A program made the position numbers and the translations under genes. A DNA stretch of 64,000 bases, taken from positions 2,249,562 through 2,313,561 of the forward strand of contig NZ_OY763421.1 in NCBI RefSeq assembly GCF_963667555.1, in the 5' to 3' direction. The DNA comes from an uncultured Methanolobus sp. GTDB lineage: Archaea; Halobacteriota; Methanosarcinia; Methanosarcinales; Methanosarcinaceae. This document shows, piece by piece, positions 56,201-64,000 of the stretch. How positions within the stretch are numbered: the first letter of the stretch is position 1; each line of letters opens with the position of its first letter. The notes under the pieces were generated by a model. It saw only the letters and a list, made by a program, of their open reading frames with translations, had not been told where the DNA came from and did no database searches.

Positions 56201-59200
56201 TCAAACAACAGTCACATTCATTCCCTTAACTTCAGCCACAACCTCCGGGTTATAGTACGAGTAAGCCTTGCTCTCTGACACAACTGCTTTCACAGGGAAG
56301 AGAGCCTGTACCTGCATATTGAAGTTCAGTTCTTCTCCGGGCTGCATGTCATCGATATAGAATATCACTTTTCTTCCGGCGATCTCGTAGCGGGTTATCT
56401 TATCCTCTGATGCTTTTGCTGCTTCCAGACTTGAAGTTACAGGACTAAAACCAGTTGGAACAGCAAGGTCAACTATCATCATACCACTTGAACTTGTAGT
56501 GCCATCGATGCCAGTGATTCCGTTGTACTTGATGTGAGCGTTCACGGTTACAATGTCATTAACTGAAACGTCAGTTGAATCGTACTCTACATCAAGCTCG
56601 ATCTCATTCTGCTCAACGACATCAGGCAGAATGACATTGAAACGTCTTACAAGCTGGTAGTTCAGATCGCCAGTTCCTTCCAGTTCAAGTTCAACCTTTG
56701 AAGTGCCGTCAGGGATCTCAATTATCTGGACAACATCGAAATTCTTAGGGTTCACTTCAACCGACCTGATCTCAGTACCGTCAGCGATCACATGAACTGT
56801 TGCATCGATATCCCTTCCGGCAGATGCTGCTGCACTCATCAGAGCCCTGAAGGCCATGACAGTATCCTGAGTACTTGAGAATCCGCCGTTAGAATTACGC
56901 TGTGCTGCGATCCACTTCAGTGATGATGTTGCTGAAGGGTTGTTTGCCTCAATGAGTGCAAGGGTTGCGTATGCAGTTGTTTCCACATTCTTGCTTGACG
57001 GAGCTATGAATCCATAGCCACCGTATTCGTATGGGAGTTTGACATCCCCGGAACCGTATCCCCAGTACATGCCGTCATCGTCCTGCTTTGAGATTGCCAG
57101 CAACTCTGTCAGGGCTTCATCTGCCACCGGGCTGTTGAGTTTCTGCAATGCAAGGGTTCCGATGGCAAGAGCATACGGGTCATCCTGGCCTGCAAGGTTA
57201 TCTTCAAGGTACTTCTGGGCTTTTGCCATAACAACAGGACTTGCTGAACCATATTCCTCAAGTGCAAGGGTCGTGTATGCTGTAAGAGCATAAGTGCCAC
57301 TAACGCCACCCATCATATCCTGATGGATAACGAAACCGACCTGCTCCCATGAACCGTCTTCCTGCTGGTAGGATTCTATCCAGTCTGCAGAATCGGAAAG
57401 AATACTTTCATCGATGGTGGTGACATCCCTAGCACCACTGAACTGGGACAGCACGAATGAAGTCAGCCAGAGACTGCCGCTCTCGTCACTCTCACCGAAT
57501 GCTGAGAAGGAACCATCGCTGTGGCGGTATGTCAGTTCACGCTGGTAGCCGGTGATAATGTACATCTCAGCCTTTGCACGGACTTCCGGATTATCCTGAC
57601 CGGTTGCTTTCAGGTATCTCAATACCTCAACATCAGTGGAGAATAACATCATGTTCTGCTCGCCGCATCCGTAAGGCATTCCAAGCAGGTCGTCCACACC
57701 ACTAATACTCTGGGCGACAATGCTCGGGGTAAAGCTCACAAGGATCTTCTCGGAATCAGAAACTATGTCTGCCGGAAGTGTCGCATCAAGCTCCACGGAA
57801 CCATTGCTGAGCACGCCGTTGTCAACGATCTCACGGGTTGCACCCTCAGCCTCAACAATGATGTCCTTCCTGACCGCATCGGCTCTTTCTGTGGTCTGAC
57901 CTGTTATCTCAACTATCTGTTTTCCAACCTTTGTCGGACTTATTGTGAAGCTGGCATATCCCACACCATTTCCATCCACTGTAACAGTCTGAACATCATC
58001 ACCGATTATTCTGAACCATTCAGCACCGCTCAGTGTGAGTTTGACATCCTGCTCGGCGTCAAGATAATTGTAGACCTGCACCTGTACAGGGAATTCTTCT
58101 CCCCTTGTCACCGAATACGGCAGGTCCGGGTCAACGAAGAAATCCTGGAAAACGGTAAGACTTGATTCAGAAATACCAATGCCCTCCGGTCCGGTTGAAA
58201 CTGCATGCAGCCTCCATGTAGTAATGCTGTCCGGCGCATTCAGGTCAACACTTGCAAGACCTTTCTCATCGGTTAGAAGTTCAGGCATCCACACCCATGT
58301 CTCAGGGAAGAACTGACGCACACGCTGCACTTCTGCAAGTTCGCCTCCACCGGCCATAGGTGCTGAATCAGTTTCCGCTACAGTAGGGATTTCCATCATA
58401 GGTGCTTCATCCATTACCATTTCCTCTTCAACATCCATCATGAAACCTGCAAAGTTTGCACCATCAATAGCAACTTCACGACCGGTTTTCTGATAGTCAT
58501 AGTATCTGGCTTGAGGGACATCAATTCCCGGAGATGCCATCACAACCATGCCTTCGTTGTAAAGAGTATCATAAGCGCCTTCAGGATACCATGATGGATG
58601 AGATTCTGCCTGCGGTTCCATGAAACGCTTTTCCAGTTCATCGAACACCTGTTTGAGATTGAGCCTGCCTTCACTGAGAGCATAGACAGATTCATCAACG
58701 ATGGAGAATCCGATCATTGACCTGCTGCCAGCATCGAAATCAACTGTAACATCATCACCTGGTTCAGCCGTTTCGCTGCTGAATGAACTGGAAAGATCGA
58801 CCTGTGTTGAGAATTCCACATCGAAAGGAAGCACATCAACTGATACTTCGCTGTTTGGGTTTATCATGTAAGCAACGACCTTTGCCTGCGGGCTCATCTG
58901 TGGCGTTACTGGAATACTGATATCAGCTGCATCGCTGGTTGCTGAATAAACAGTTCTACCGTTGGCAAACACGTCATAGAAAACCGTTCCCGGATTTGTT
59001 GAATAGACATGGAACGAGATCGTGTCACCAACCTCAGGCACTCCGTCACTTGTCTGGGTAATGTGGATGAAACTGGCACTCGGAGAGTAAGCAGCGTACA
59101 GATACTCGTTTGCCCGGGCATCGTCTGCATGAGCTGAAATATCCAGACTTGTACTGTTCTCAGGAATATCCAATTCAAGCATTGAAACACCGCCTTCGGT

Positions 59201-60445
59201 GTTCACGGTGAACTCGTCATTTGTATACTCATAAGTGTCATCCCTGAGACCCGTCTCCACTGTTACTTCAGTATCAACAGGATTTCCTCCCGGGTCTTTT
59301 GTGACAATAAGAACCTGAAGTGGCATTCCGGGTTTGATGGTGCTTGACTCCGGGATAAGCTGGAGAACTAGAGGAGATTCTGCAATTGTCAGAAGCTTGT
59401 TTGTGCTTTCACTATGATTACCTGTGTCTGTGACAGTCACATTGAGCATGAGACTTGCCTGACCACCTGCTCCGTATGTTCCGGCTGCGTATTCCACTTC
59501 AGGAAGCTCGAACTCTATGGTTCCATTCTCAAGTGTTCCTGAGAAGGTTGCGTACTGCTCCCACTCACCAACGTAACGCGAAGCTTCCACAAGAACATCA
59601 CCTTCGACTTCCTTGCCGAAGAAATAATTGGCTGAAACTGTTCCTGTTATTTCATCAGAAACAAGGAACCATTCCTGCGGTGTTTCAAGTGAAACATCGA
59701 ATTTCGGGAGAACATATTTGTCTACCTGGATGTCAACCATTGATGATGAATCACCGGCTTTTGCGGTTACCTTCCATGTCCCAAGGTTAAGTTCAGAAGC
59801 TAGAGGCAGGTCAAAGGAAACGACACCGTATTCATTAGAGCGAAGTTCTTCCTTGAATACTTTGATGCCTTTTGCATCCATGATCTCAACGGTTATGTCT
59901 TCCTGAACTGGCACGAGGTTGTTGTTCAGTGAAACAATTCTTCCGTGAATTGTCTGTCCCGGCTTGTAGATCGGCTTGTCAGTTTCGATGAACAGCGGGT
60001 TGTTCTTCACAACATCCACTGTTGCCTTGAACTCAGTTTCAACGCCTGAAGGCTTTGCTGTCAGCACATAAGTCCCTTCTTCAACATCCGGCACTTCAAA
60101 GGTAGCCACAACATTTCCTGATTCTGATGTTGATGCCTGTACAAGAGTTATCTCGTTATTGTCTTCATCTGTAAGCGTATATTCCACACACCGCTCAACA
60201 GGCTGATTTTCGGAGAAAGCCGCCATGGTGACAGAGCTTTCACCACCTGAGAAAAGCATTTTTGGTGCGAGTATGAAGAACTCATCACCAGTAGCCGATA
60301 CCTGATTGCCGCATGGCCCTGCAATATTTGACGGAAGTCCCGTGTCCGTATTGCTTCCGATACAACCTGAAATAATCACTGCAAACAACGATACTATAAC
60401 TATTAAAGAGCCTGTTTTTTTCCCTTTTAAGTTCAATTTAACCAC
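56201..60445 (-). CDS. Alpha-2-macroglobulin family lipoprotein with intact thioester
   Basis: A 1414-residue exported protein with a lipobox signal peptide (AVIISGC, lipid cysteine C28). It contains the thioester motif G926-C927-G928-E929-Q930 (PYGCGEQNM), a macroglobulin series with Ig-like domains, a glutamate-rich bait-like segment at about 600-680 (EEEMVMDEAPMMEIP), the conserved VRQFFPETWVW and APDSITTWRLHAVSTG that follow the bait in animal proteins, and a terpenoid toroid domain (YNSNGGFSSTQDTVMAFRAL) with receptor-binding-like C-terminus. By analogy it traps proteases that cut the bait. The layout is closer to animal/complement type than to short bacterial forms. It sits in an envelope region. 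Confidence 0.92.
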   Translation of the reverse strand: MVKLNLKGKKTGSLIVIVSLFAVIISGCIGSNTDTGLPSNIAGPCGNQVSATGDEFFILAPKMLFSGGESSVTMAAFSENQPVERCVEYTLTDEDNNEITLVQASTSESGNVVATFEVPDVEEGTYVLTAKPSGVETEFKATVDVVKNNPLFIETDKPIYKPGQTIHGRIVSLNNNLVPVQEDITVEIMDAKGIKVFKEELRSNEYGVVSFDLPLASELNLGTWKVTAKAGDSSSMVDIQVDKYVLPKFDVSLETPQEWFLVSDEITGTVSANYFFGKEVEGDVLVEASRYVGEWEQYATFSGTLENGTIEFELPEVEYAAGTYGAGGQASLMLNVTVTDTGNHSESTNKLLTIAESPLVLQLIPESSTIKPGMPLQVLIVTKDPGGNPVDTEVTVETGLRDDTYEYTNDEFTVNTEGGVSMLELDIPENSTSLDISAHADDARANEYLYAAYSPSASFIHITQTSDGVPEVGDTISFHVYSTNPGTVFYDVFANGRTVYSATSDAADISIPVTPQMSPQAKVVAYMINPNSEVSVDVLPFDVEFSTQVDLSSSFSSETAEPGDDVTVDFDAGSRSMIGFSIVDESVYALSEGRLNLKQVFDELEKRFMEPQAESHPSWYPEGAYDTLYNEGMVVMASPGIDVPQARYYDYQKTGREVAIDGANFAGFMMDVEEEMVMDEAPMMEIPTVAETDSAPMAGGGELAEVQRVRQFFPETWVWMPELLTDEKGLASVDLNAPDSITTWRLHAVSTGPEGIGISESSLTVFQDFFVDPDLPYSVTRGEEFPVQVQVYNYLDAEQDVKLTLSGAEWFRIIGDDVQTVTVDGNGVGYASFTISPTKVGKQIVEITGQTTERADAVRKDIIVEAEGATREIVDNGVLSNGSVELDATLPADIVSDSEKILVSFTPSIVAQSISGVDDLLGMPYGCGEQNMMLFSTDVEVLRYLKATGQDNPEVRAKAEMYIITGYQRELTYRHSDGSFSAFGESDESGSLWLTSFVLSQFSGARDVTTIDESILSDSADWIESYQQEDGSWEQVGFVIHQDMMGGVSGTYALTAYTTLALEEYGSASPVVMAKAQKYLEDNLAGQDDPYALAIGTLALQKLNSPVADEALTELLAISKQDDDGMYWGYGSGDVKLPYEYGGYGFIAPSSKNVETTAYATLALIEANNPSATSSLKWIAAQRNSNGGFSSTQDTVMAFRALMSAAASAGRDIDATVHVIADGTEIRSVEVNPKNFDVVQIIEIPDGTSKVELELEGTGDLNYQLVRRFNVILPDVVEQNEIELDVEYDSTDVSVNDIVTVNAHIKYNGITGIDGTTSSSGMMIVDLAVPTGFSPVTSSLEAAKASEDKITRYEIAGRKVIFYIDDMQPGEELNFNMQVQALFPVKAVVSESKAYSYYNPEVVAEVKGMNVTVV

Positions 60446-60576
60446 TCCAAACTAAGAGTATTATGTTTCTTAGTACAGAGTTTGGTAGTGGGACTGTATA
60501 TACTTTGCTTAAACTTCAAAGATGTTCGAAGTTATGTGTTGTTGTGCCTATGGGTTTTGAAAAATGAAAAAAGTGA

Positions 60577-61875
60577 TTATTTAATTTCTGTTATTTCCCA
60601 ATGATCATACATCTCAGTAATACTTACAGACACTCCATCACCCCTTACTGCGGTTGTATCGTTCATCATTGTGAATTTGCCTTGATAACCACCTATGACA
60701 GTCATTTCATCACTTACAGGTTTCCAATTCAAAAAAAGCAGGACATTTTCACCATATTCAAATGAAGGAGCATCTTCAACCCATACTGAATCGTCACCAA
60801 CAATACCTCCATCAACAGTTACTTGCAGATCCAGACAATCTAATGGATTTTTAAGATATCTATTAACTCGAATTCCAACGCCAGTATAAATCATGTCTCC
60901 AGTCCCGATATTCAGTTCGCGGTCAGGTTTATCCGGTCTTTGTCCGTAGGGAGTGTTCCATCTGGAAGGATAAGCACCTGTTACAGTCCCTACAATAATA
61001 AGGGAGGAACTTGAGGTTAATTCTTCAATACTTAGAGATTCAGCTATTCCTGAAACATCCACGTTCAAACCTTCATTATCAGAAGCTGATTCTGAATAAA
61101 TGAACTCTTCGAACTCTGTCAGATCAAGATCAGAATTAACGATTTCATAGGGAACATTATCTACCTCTATTGAGTTATTGTCCACAATGTAGACCCGTGA
61201 AACACCGCCGGAATAGTTATAGAAATAAAGGAAATATCTGTATCCATTGGAAAATGGCTCTTCTGGTTCTTCCAGCTTGTATTGGTCAAGATCGGAAAGT
61301 AGTTTTCTGATATCGGTAATGTTGTCTGTGCTGCCGGATTTCCTGCTCATTCCATTTACAATTGACACTTTTGTCATTTCGTAGGTATTAATGTCTATAA
61401 GAGAACTGATACTGATGTTTCCTTCCTCATTTCGTTGAACAGGTAAATCCAGAGGATTTATGAGTCCTCTCAGTTCAGTCATATTGATGTGTGTGTTGTT
61501 GACCTTATAATAAACTCCATCAATCTCCAGAAGATCTTCCTGAATTATACTTAAATTGTAGATTTCAGTTGAATCATGGAAAAACGTAAGAGTATAATAG
61601 GTTCTGCTTGAAACTGATCCGAGCCCTATTTCTTCTAAATTGAGTGCATCAAGAACTTCAATTAATTGATCTATAGTTTCTTTATCATTGACTGTAGTAA
61701 GTTCACCGTTTAATCCGTTTCTTGCATAAACGCTGGTGATATCATAATCATCAATACCAGTTAACATTGTTACTGTATTGTTTTCATTTTCTTTTTGTTC
61801 GGTTAGACAACCTGAAAAGCAGAGCATACTGCACAAAAGAAGGCATAAGATTAAATGGCTCATTATTTTGTTCAT
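60577..61875 (-). CDS. Mosaic lipoprotein with two copies of a repeated unit and a C-terminal module
   Basis: A 432-residue exported lipoprotein (lipobox LCFSGC). After the signal come two copies of an 85-90-residue unit (ITSVYARNGLNGELTTVND..., MTKVSIVNGMSRKSGSTDN...), each with a DxxxL-type helix, and a beta region ending in IDGVYYKVNN or VDNVPYEIVN. Residues about 285-432 form a separate module (LIIVGTVTGAYPSRWNT, MIYTGVGIRVNRYLKNPL, YGENVLLFLNW). The unit recurs in the 62017 gene and the module in the 63154 gene, so this gene is a fusion of both kinds. Start ATG 61875; GGTAGTGA upstream. Confidence 0.75.
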   Translation of the reverse strand: MNKIMSHLILCLLLCSMLCFSGCLTEQKENENNTVTMLTGIDDYDITSVYARNGLNGELTTVNDKETIDQLIEVLDALNLEEIGLGSVSSRTYYTLTFFHDSTEIYNLSIIQEDLLEIDGVYYKVNNTHINMTELRGLINPLDLPVQRNEEGNISISSLIDINTYEMTKVSIVNGMSRKSGSTDNITDIRKLLSDLDQYKLEEPEEPFSNGYRYFLYFYNYSGGVSRVYIVDNNSIEVDNVPYEIVNSDLDLTEFEEFIYSESASDNEGLNVDVSGIAESLSIEELTSSSSLIIVGTVTGAYPSRWNTPYGQRPDKPDRELNIGTGDMIYTGVGIRVNRYLKNPLDCLDLQVTVDGGIVGDDSVWVEDAPSFEYGENVLLFLNWKPVSDEMTVIGGYQGKFTMMNDTTAVRGDGVSVSITEMYDHWEITEIK

Positions 61876-62016
61876 TCTAATAATCACTACCAAAATTGAA
61901 AGAAATAAATCTAAAGTTCACATCAACATATACTAAAAAATAGAGTCTTGTTTAAATTAATTATGGCCATGTATCCAACTGAAAAACAGATCAGAAAAAA
62001 ATAGAGATAAATAGAT

Positions 62017-62463
62017 TTATGAAGAGTCAATCATTTCCTTCAATATCTCTATATCTACTGATGAATTATTTATCCCATAATAAACATTATCGACATTAAC
62101 AATGTCCTCACCCACTATGGTTATTCCTGCAATTTTACCGGAGTCATCATAAAAATCCATAGAATAACGAAAGCCACCTCGGTCAGTTTGATCATCCATT
62201 TTTTCAAGGGAATATTGATCCAGATGGGAAATCAGTTTCTCTATTGTTGTCATGTTTTCTATTGTGCCTGAATCACCGCTCATCCCATGAAAGACAGATA
62301 TTTTGGTGATACCAGAACCATCGATGTCAGCAATTGCAATAGCACTTTTACTATTGATTGACTCTACGACGTAATCATCCGTTAACTCTGCGATACACCC
62401 TGAAAAAAAGAGTGTGCTGCATAAAAGAAGGCATAAGACCAAGTTATTTGTTATATTGTTCAT
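62017..62463 (-). CDS. Lipoprotein with one copy of the repeated unit
   Basis: A 148-residue exported protein (lipobox LFFSGC) with one copy of the 85-90 residue unit found twice in the upstream-facing gene at 60577 (ITKISVFHGMSGDSGTIENM, HLDQYSLEKMDD, YSMDFYDDSGKIAGITIVGEDI, VDNVYYGINN). The signal peptide NNLVLCLLLCSTLFFSGC is almost the same as the neighbour's, and the two upstream regions are also alike, showing a duplication of gene and promoter. Start ATG 62463 by analogy. Function unknown. Confidence 0.72.
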   Translation of the reverse strand: MNNITNNLVLCLLLCSTLFFSGCIAELTDDYVVESINSKSAIAIADIDGSGITKISVFHGMSGDSGTIENMTTIEKLISHLDQYSLEKMDDQTDRGGFRYSMDFYDDSGKIAGITIVGEDIVNVDNVYYGINNSSVDIEILKEMIDSS

Positions 62464-62626
62464 TCCAATCATCGCTACCAAAATTAAAAGAAAATAGATC
62501 TAATAGTTCGCACCATCATACAATAAAAATTAGAGTATCGCATAAATTAATTATGGCATATATCAAACTGAACATTTGAATGAGTATTCTACAAAGCCGT
62601 GAAAACAGAGCTATTGAATTTTTAAT

Positions 62627-63088
62627 CTACAGAACAGTGATCTTATCAATCCTGGCAAACCGATACCGTGATACTTTACATTTAACTTTGTCATCAATCT
62701 TTACTTTATTAAAATCTTCCAGGCTGACAAAATAAGTACATGTTTTACCTTCAGGCACATCATTTGCAGAATCATCAGAGATGAGCCTTACACCAACGCA
62801 GTAATCAACATTGTTATATTTCCGTTCCAGGAGCTCTTTCAGTGAATCATTTACATAGAGATTCTTATCTCCTTGAGTGAAAAATGGTTCAAAATCTTCA
62901 GTATCTACACGTATCCATGGTTCACTAGGATGTGGGGCGTTGAATATGCTCTCGCAGGTGTTTCCATAATATCCATTGATAACTTTGTGTTCAACCACGC
63001 CTTCTACTTCGACCGGAGTTACGTAATAGATCGATGATATGAGGAAAATAACAAGGAACAAAAATAGCGTTTTATTAAAAGCTCCCAT
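62627..63088 (-). CDS. Exported protein with N-terminal anchor, unknown
   Basis: A 153-residue protein: an N-terminal anchor (LFLFLVIFLISSIYYVT) and a soluble domain with cysteines (CESIFNAPHPSEPW, YCVGVRLI, KTCTYFVSLEDF) that could pair outside the cell. It starts at ATG 63088 (MGAFNKTLFLF), with a GG-rich leader. The C-terminal strand KVKIDDKVKCKVSRYRFARIDKITVL may be a beta ribbon. No family known to me. Confidence 0.68.
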   Translation of the reverse strand: MGAFNKTLFLFLVIFLISSIYYVTPVEVEGVVEHKVINGYYGNTCESIFNAPHPSEPWIRVDTEDFEPFFTQGDKNLYVNDSLKELLERKYNNVDYCVGVRLISDDSANDVPEGKTCTYFVSLEDFNKVKIDDKVKCKVSRYRFARIDKITVL

Positions 63089-63153
63089 AACCAACCTGCC
63101 TTTTAGAATACTGCGAACTGAATATTAACTACTCCACATCTACTGTTTTTCTA

Positions 63154-63828
63154 TCAAGAAGAAATCATTTCAACTAATTCTTTCTGACTTATAGTTCCAT
63201 GTACTCCTACGGCATTTCCATCATCGGTTAACGTTAATTTGCCTTGAATCGAGCCAAGAGTAAAATAGTGATCAGGTCCAAGGTCTTTTGTGTACTCCCA
63301 CTCATCCTCGATCAAATAGAGAAAAACCTTTTCATCCGGCTGAAATGAAGCTTCATAATCGGCAGTACTGACATCATTGCCAACTGTTCCTGTAAAAACC
63401 CTAACGACAACCTCGTCTTCTGGCAATGGATTTTTTAAATATTCATCAGCAGTTATCACAACATCAGTATAGATCATATCATACCATTCGAAATCATCAA
63501 CTGAATCATGGGGTCTTTTCCCATCTACGGTATTCCATTTACCTGGAAGGATCTCTTTTACCGTACCTATGAGAATCACATTCGAATTCTCTGTGAGATA
63601 TTCATAGCTAAGGAACTCCATTTCAGGGTTTGAACCTATAATAAGTCCATCCGACCCGTTATCAGAGATAAATAGTTCTCCATATCCTCCATAGGTATAG
63701 TATGGGTCATCACCAACTACCTCATTATTGGAATCATTCAGGAAGCCACCGGCATAAACCAGACCTACCAGCACCAATGAAAATAGAACCGATAGAATCA
63801 GAATAGACTTGATCTTCATTTCTTTCAT
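63154..63828 (-). CDS. Exported protein with the YLKNPL module
   Basis: A 224-residue exported protein; the signal LILSVLFSLVLVGLVYAGG lacks a lipobox cysteine. Residues about 70-224 contain the module also at the end of the 60577 gene: LIGTVKEILPGKWNT, MIYTDVVITADEYLKNPL, DEKVFLYL and then LGSIQGKLTLTDDG. Calcium- or ligand-binding by the acidic loops is possible, not shown. No binding site precedes ATG 63828; a leaderless start is plausible. Confidence 0.7.
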   Translation of the reverse strand: MKEMKIKSILILSVLFSLVLVGLVYAGGFLNDSNNEVVGDDPYYTYGGYGELFISDNGSDGLIIGSNPEMEFLSYEYLTENSNVILIGTVKEILPGKWNTVDGKRPHDSVDDFEWYDMIYTDVVITADEYLKNPLPEDEVVVRVFTGTVGNDVSTADYEASFQPDEKVFLYLIEDEWEYTKDLGPDHYFTLGSIQGKLTLTDDGNAVGVHGTISQKELVEMISS

Positions 63829-63939
63829 AGAACATATTAAACACTTGAATCAATATGAACTTTTGCAGATAATAGTTACAAAAAATATAATAGTTAAGAT
63901 GTTGTTTGATGATTACATGAACCATAAAAATGTCTGGTA

Positions 63940-64000
63940 TTATTCACCAACCAGCTTCTTCGTAATCTCCGCAACGTGTCTGCCTTGAAACCTCGCAATT
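63940..64000 (-). CDS. C-terminal fragment of a WrbA-like NAD(P)H:quinone oxidoreductase
   Basis: Only the last twenty codons lie in the window, reading IARFQGRHVAEITKKLVGE before the stop at 63940. The A-R-F/Y-Q-G-R-H-V-A-E pattern is the usual end of WrbA flavoproteins, which reduce quinones and quench oxidative stress. The assignment rests on this short tail. Confidence 0.55.
   Translation of the reverse strand, partial: IARFQGRHVAEITKKLVGE

Overview
The window is chromosomal DNA of a methanogenic archaeon, almost certainly of the Methanosarcinales and plausibly Methanolobus or a close relative (the genus is an inference). The evidence is a mer-fpoF pair (methylene-H4MPT reductase and the F420H2 dehydrogenase input subunit, an arrangement I recall from Methanosarcina), FprA-type F420H2 oxidase, archaeal NadM, RadA, aIF1, Cdc48, a TRAM protein, archaeal CoaD, and both PEF-CTERM and PGF-CTERM surface-sorting signals. 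Base composition is moderately AT-rich. No tRNA, rRNA, CRISPR array, insertion sequence or prophage was recognised.

Layout. 1-5006: 3' end of cysS, a TDT-like membrane protein, then nadM, fpoF and mer on the minus strand. 5379-9948: a plus-strand redox block with two DUF2180 zinc-ribbon proteins, a CMD/AhpD-like protein, a surface-anchored five-heme cytochrome c, a ferredoxin with one altered cluster motif, an iron-sulfur flavoprotein, an FNR-like flavoprotein and an AfpA/DmrB-type flavoprotein. This looks like a cytoplasm-to-surface electron path and is the most interesting unit here. 9945-19982: DUF429, inositol-phosphate synthase, an oxygen-defence group (erythrin, FprA, ferredoxin-thioredoxin reductase), a PAS protein, a PfkB sugar kinase, a P-type Ca2+ ATPase, hemerythrin, an ArsR repressor and NikR. 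20160-30577: purC, a CrtI-like oxidoreductase, phosphate uptake (Pit plus DUF47), NreA with an overlapping HTH gene, iscS-iscU, aIF1, DUF192 and purL. 30852-38614: TRAM, cdc48, PRC-barrel, PGP phosphatase, radA, coaD and an endonuclease IV family gene. 38629-47279: a nickel/cobalt region with a NicO transporter, an ArsR-type regulator fused to a DUF4430-like domain, cbiMNQO (with an extended CbiO) and cbiED. 47321-53530: mutL and mutS, separated by an MFS transporter on the opposite strand. 53770-64000: an envelope region with a PEF-CTERM protein, small membrane and secreted proteins, a 1414-residue thioester-containing alpha-2-macroglobulin lipoprotein, a family of duplicated lipoproteins and the 3' end of a WrbA-like gene.

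How they work together. mer and FpoF are core steps of methanogenesis and membrane electron transport. The redox block and the oxygen-defence group draw on the same carriers (ferredoxin, F420H2, flavins). The NicO, CbiMNQO, CbiD and CbiE genes supply metal and corrin for the corrinoid methyltransferases and nickel enzymes that methylotrophic methanogenesis needs. Start sites deserve attention: several genes begin with TTG, one apparently with CTG (8685) and one apparently with ATA (14956).
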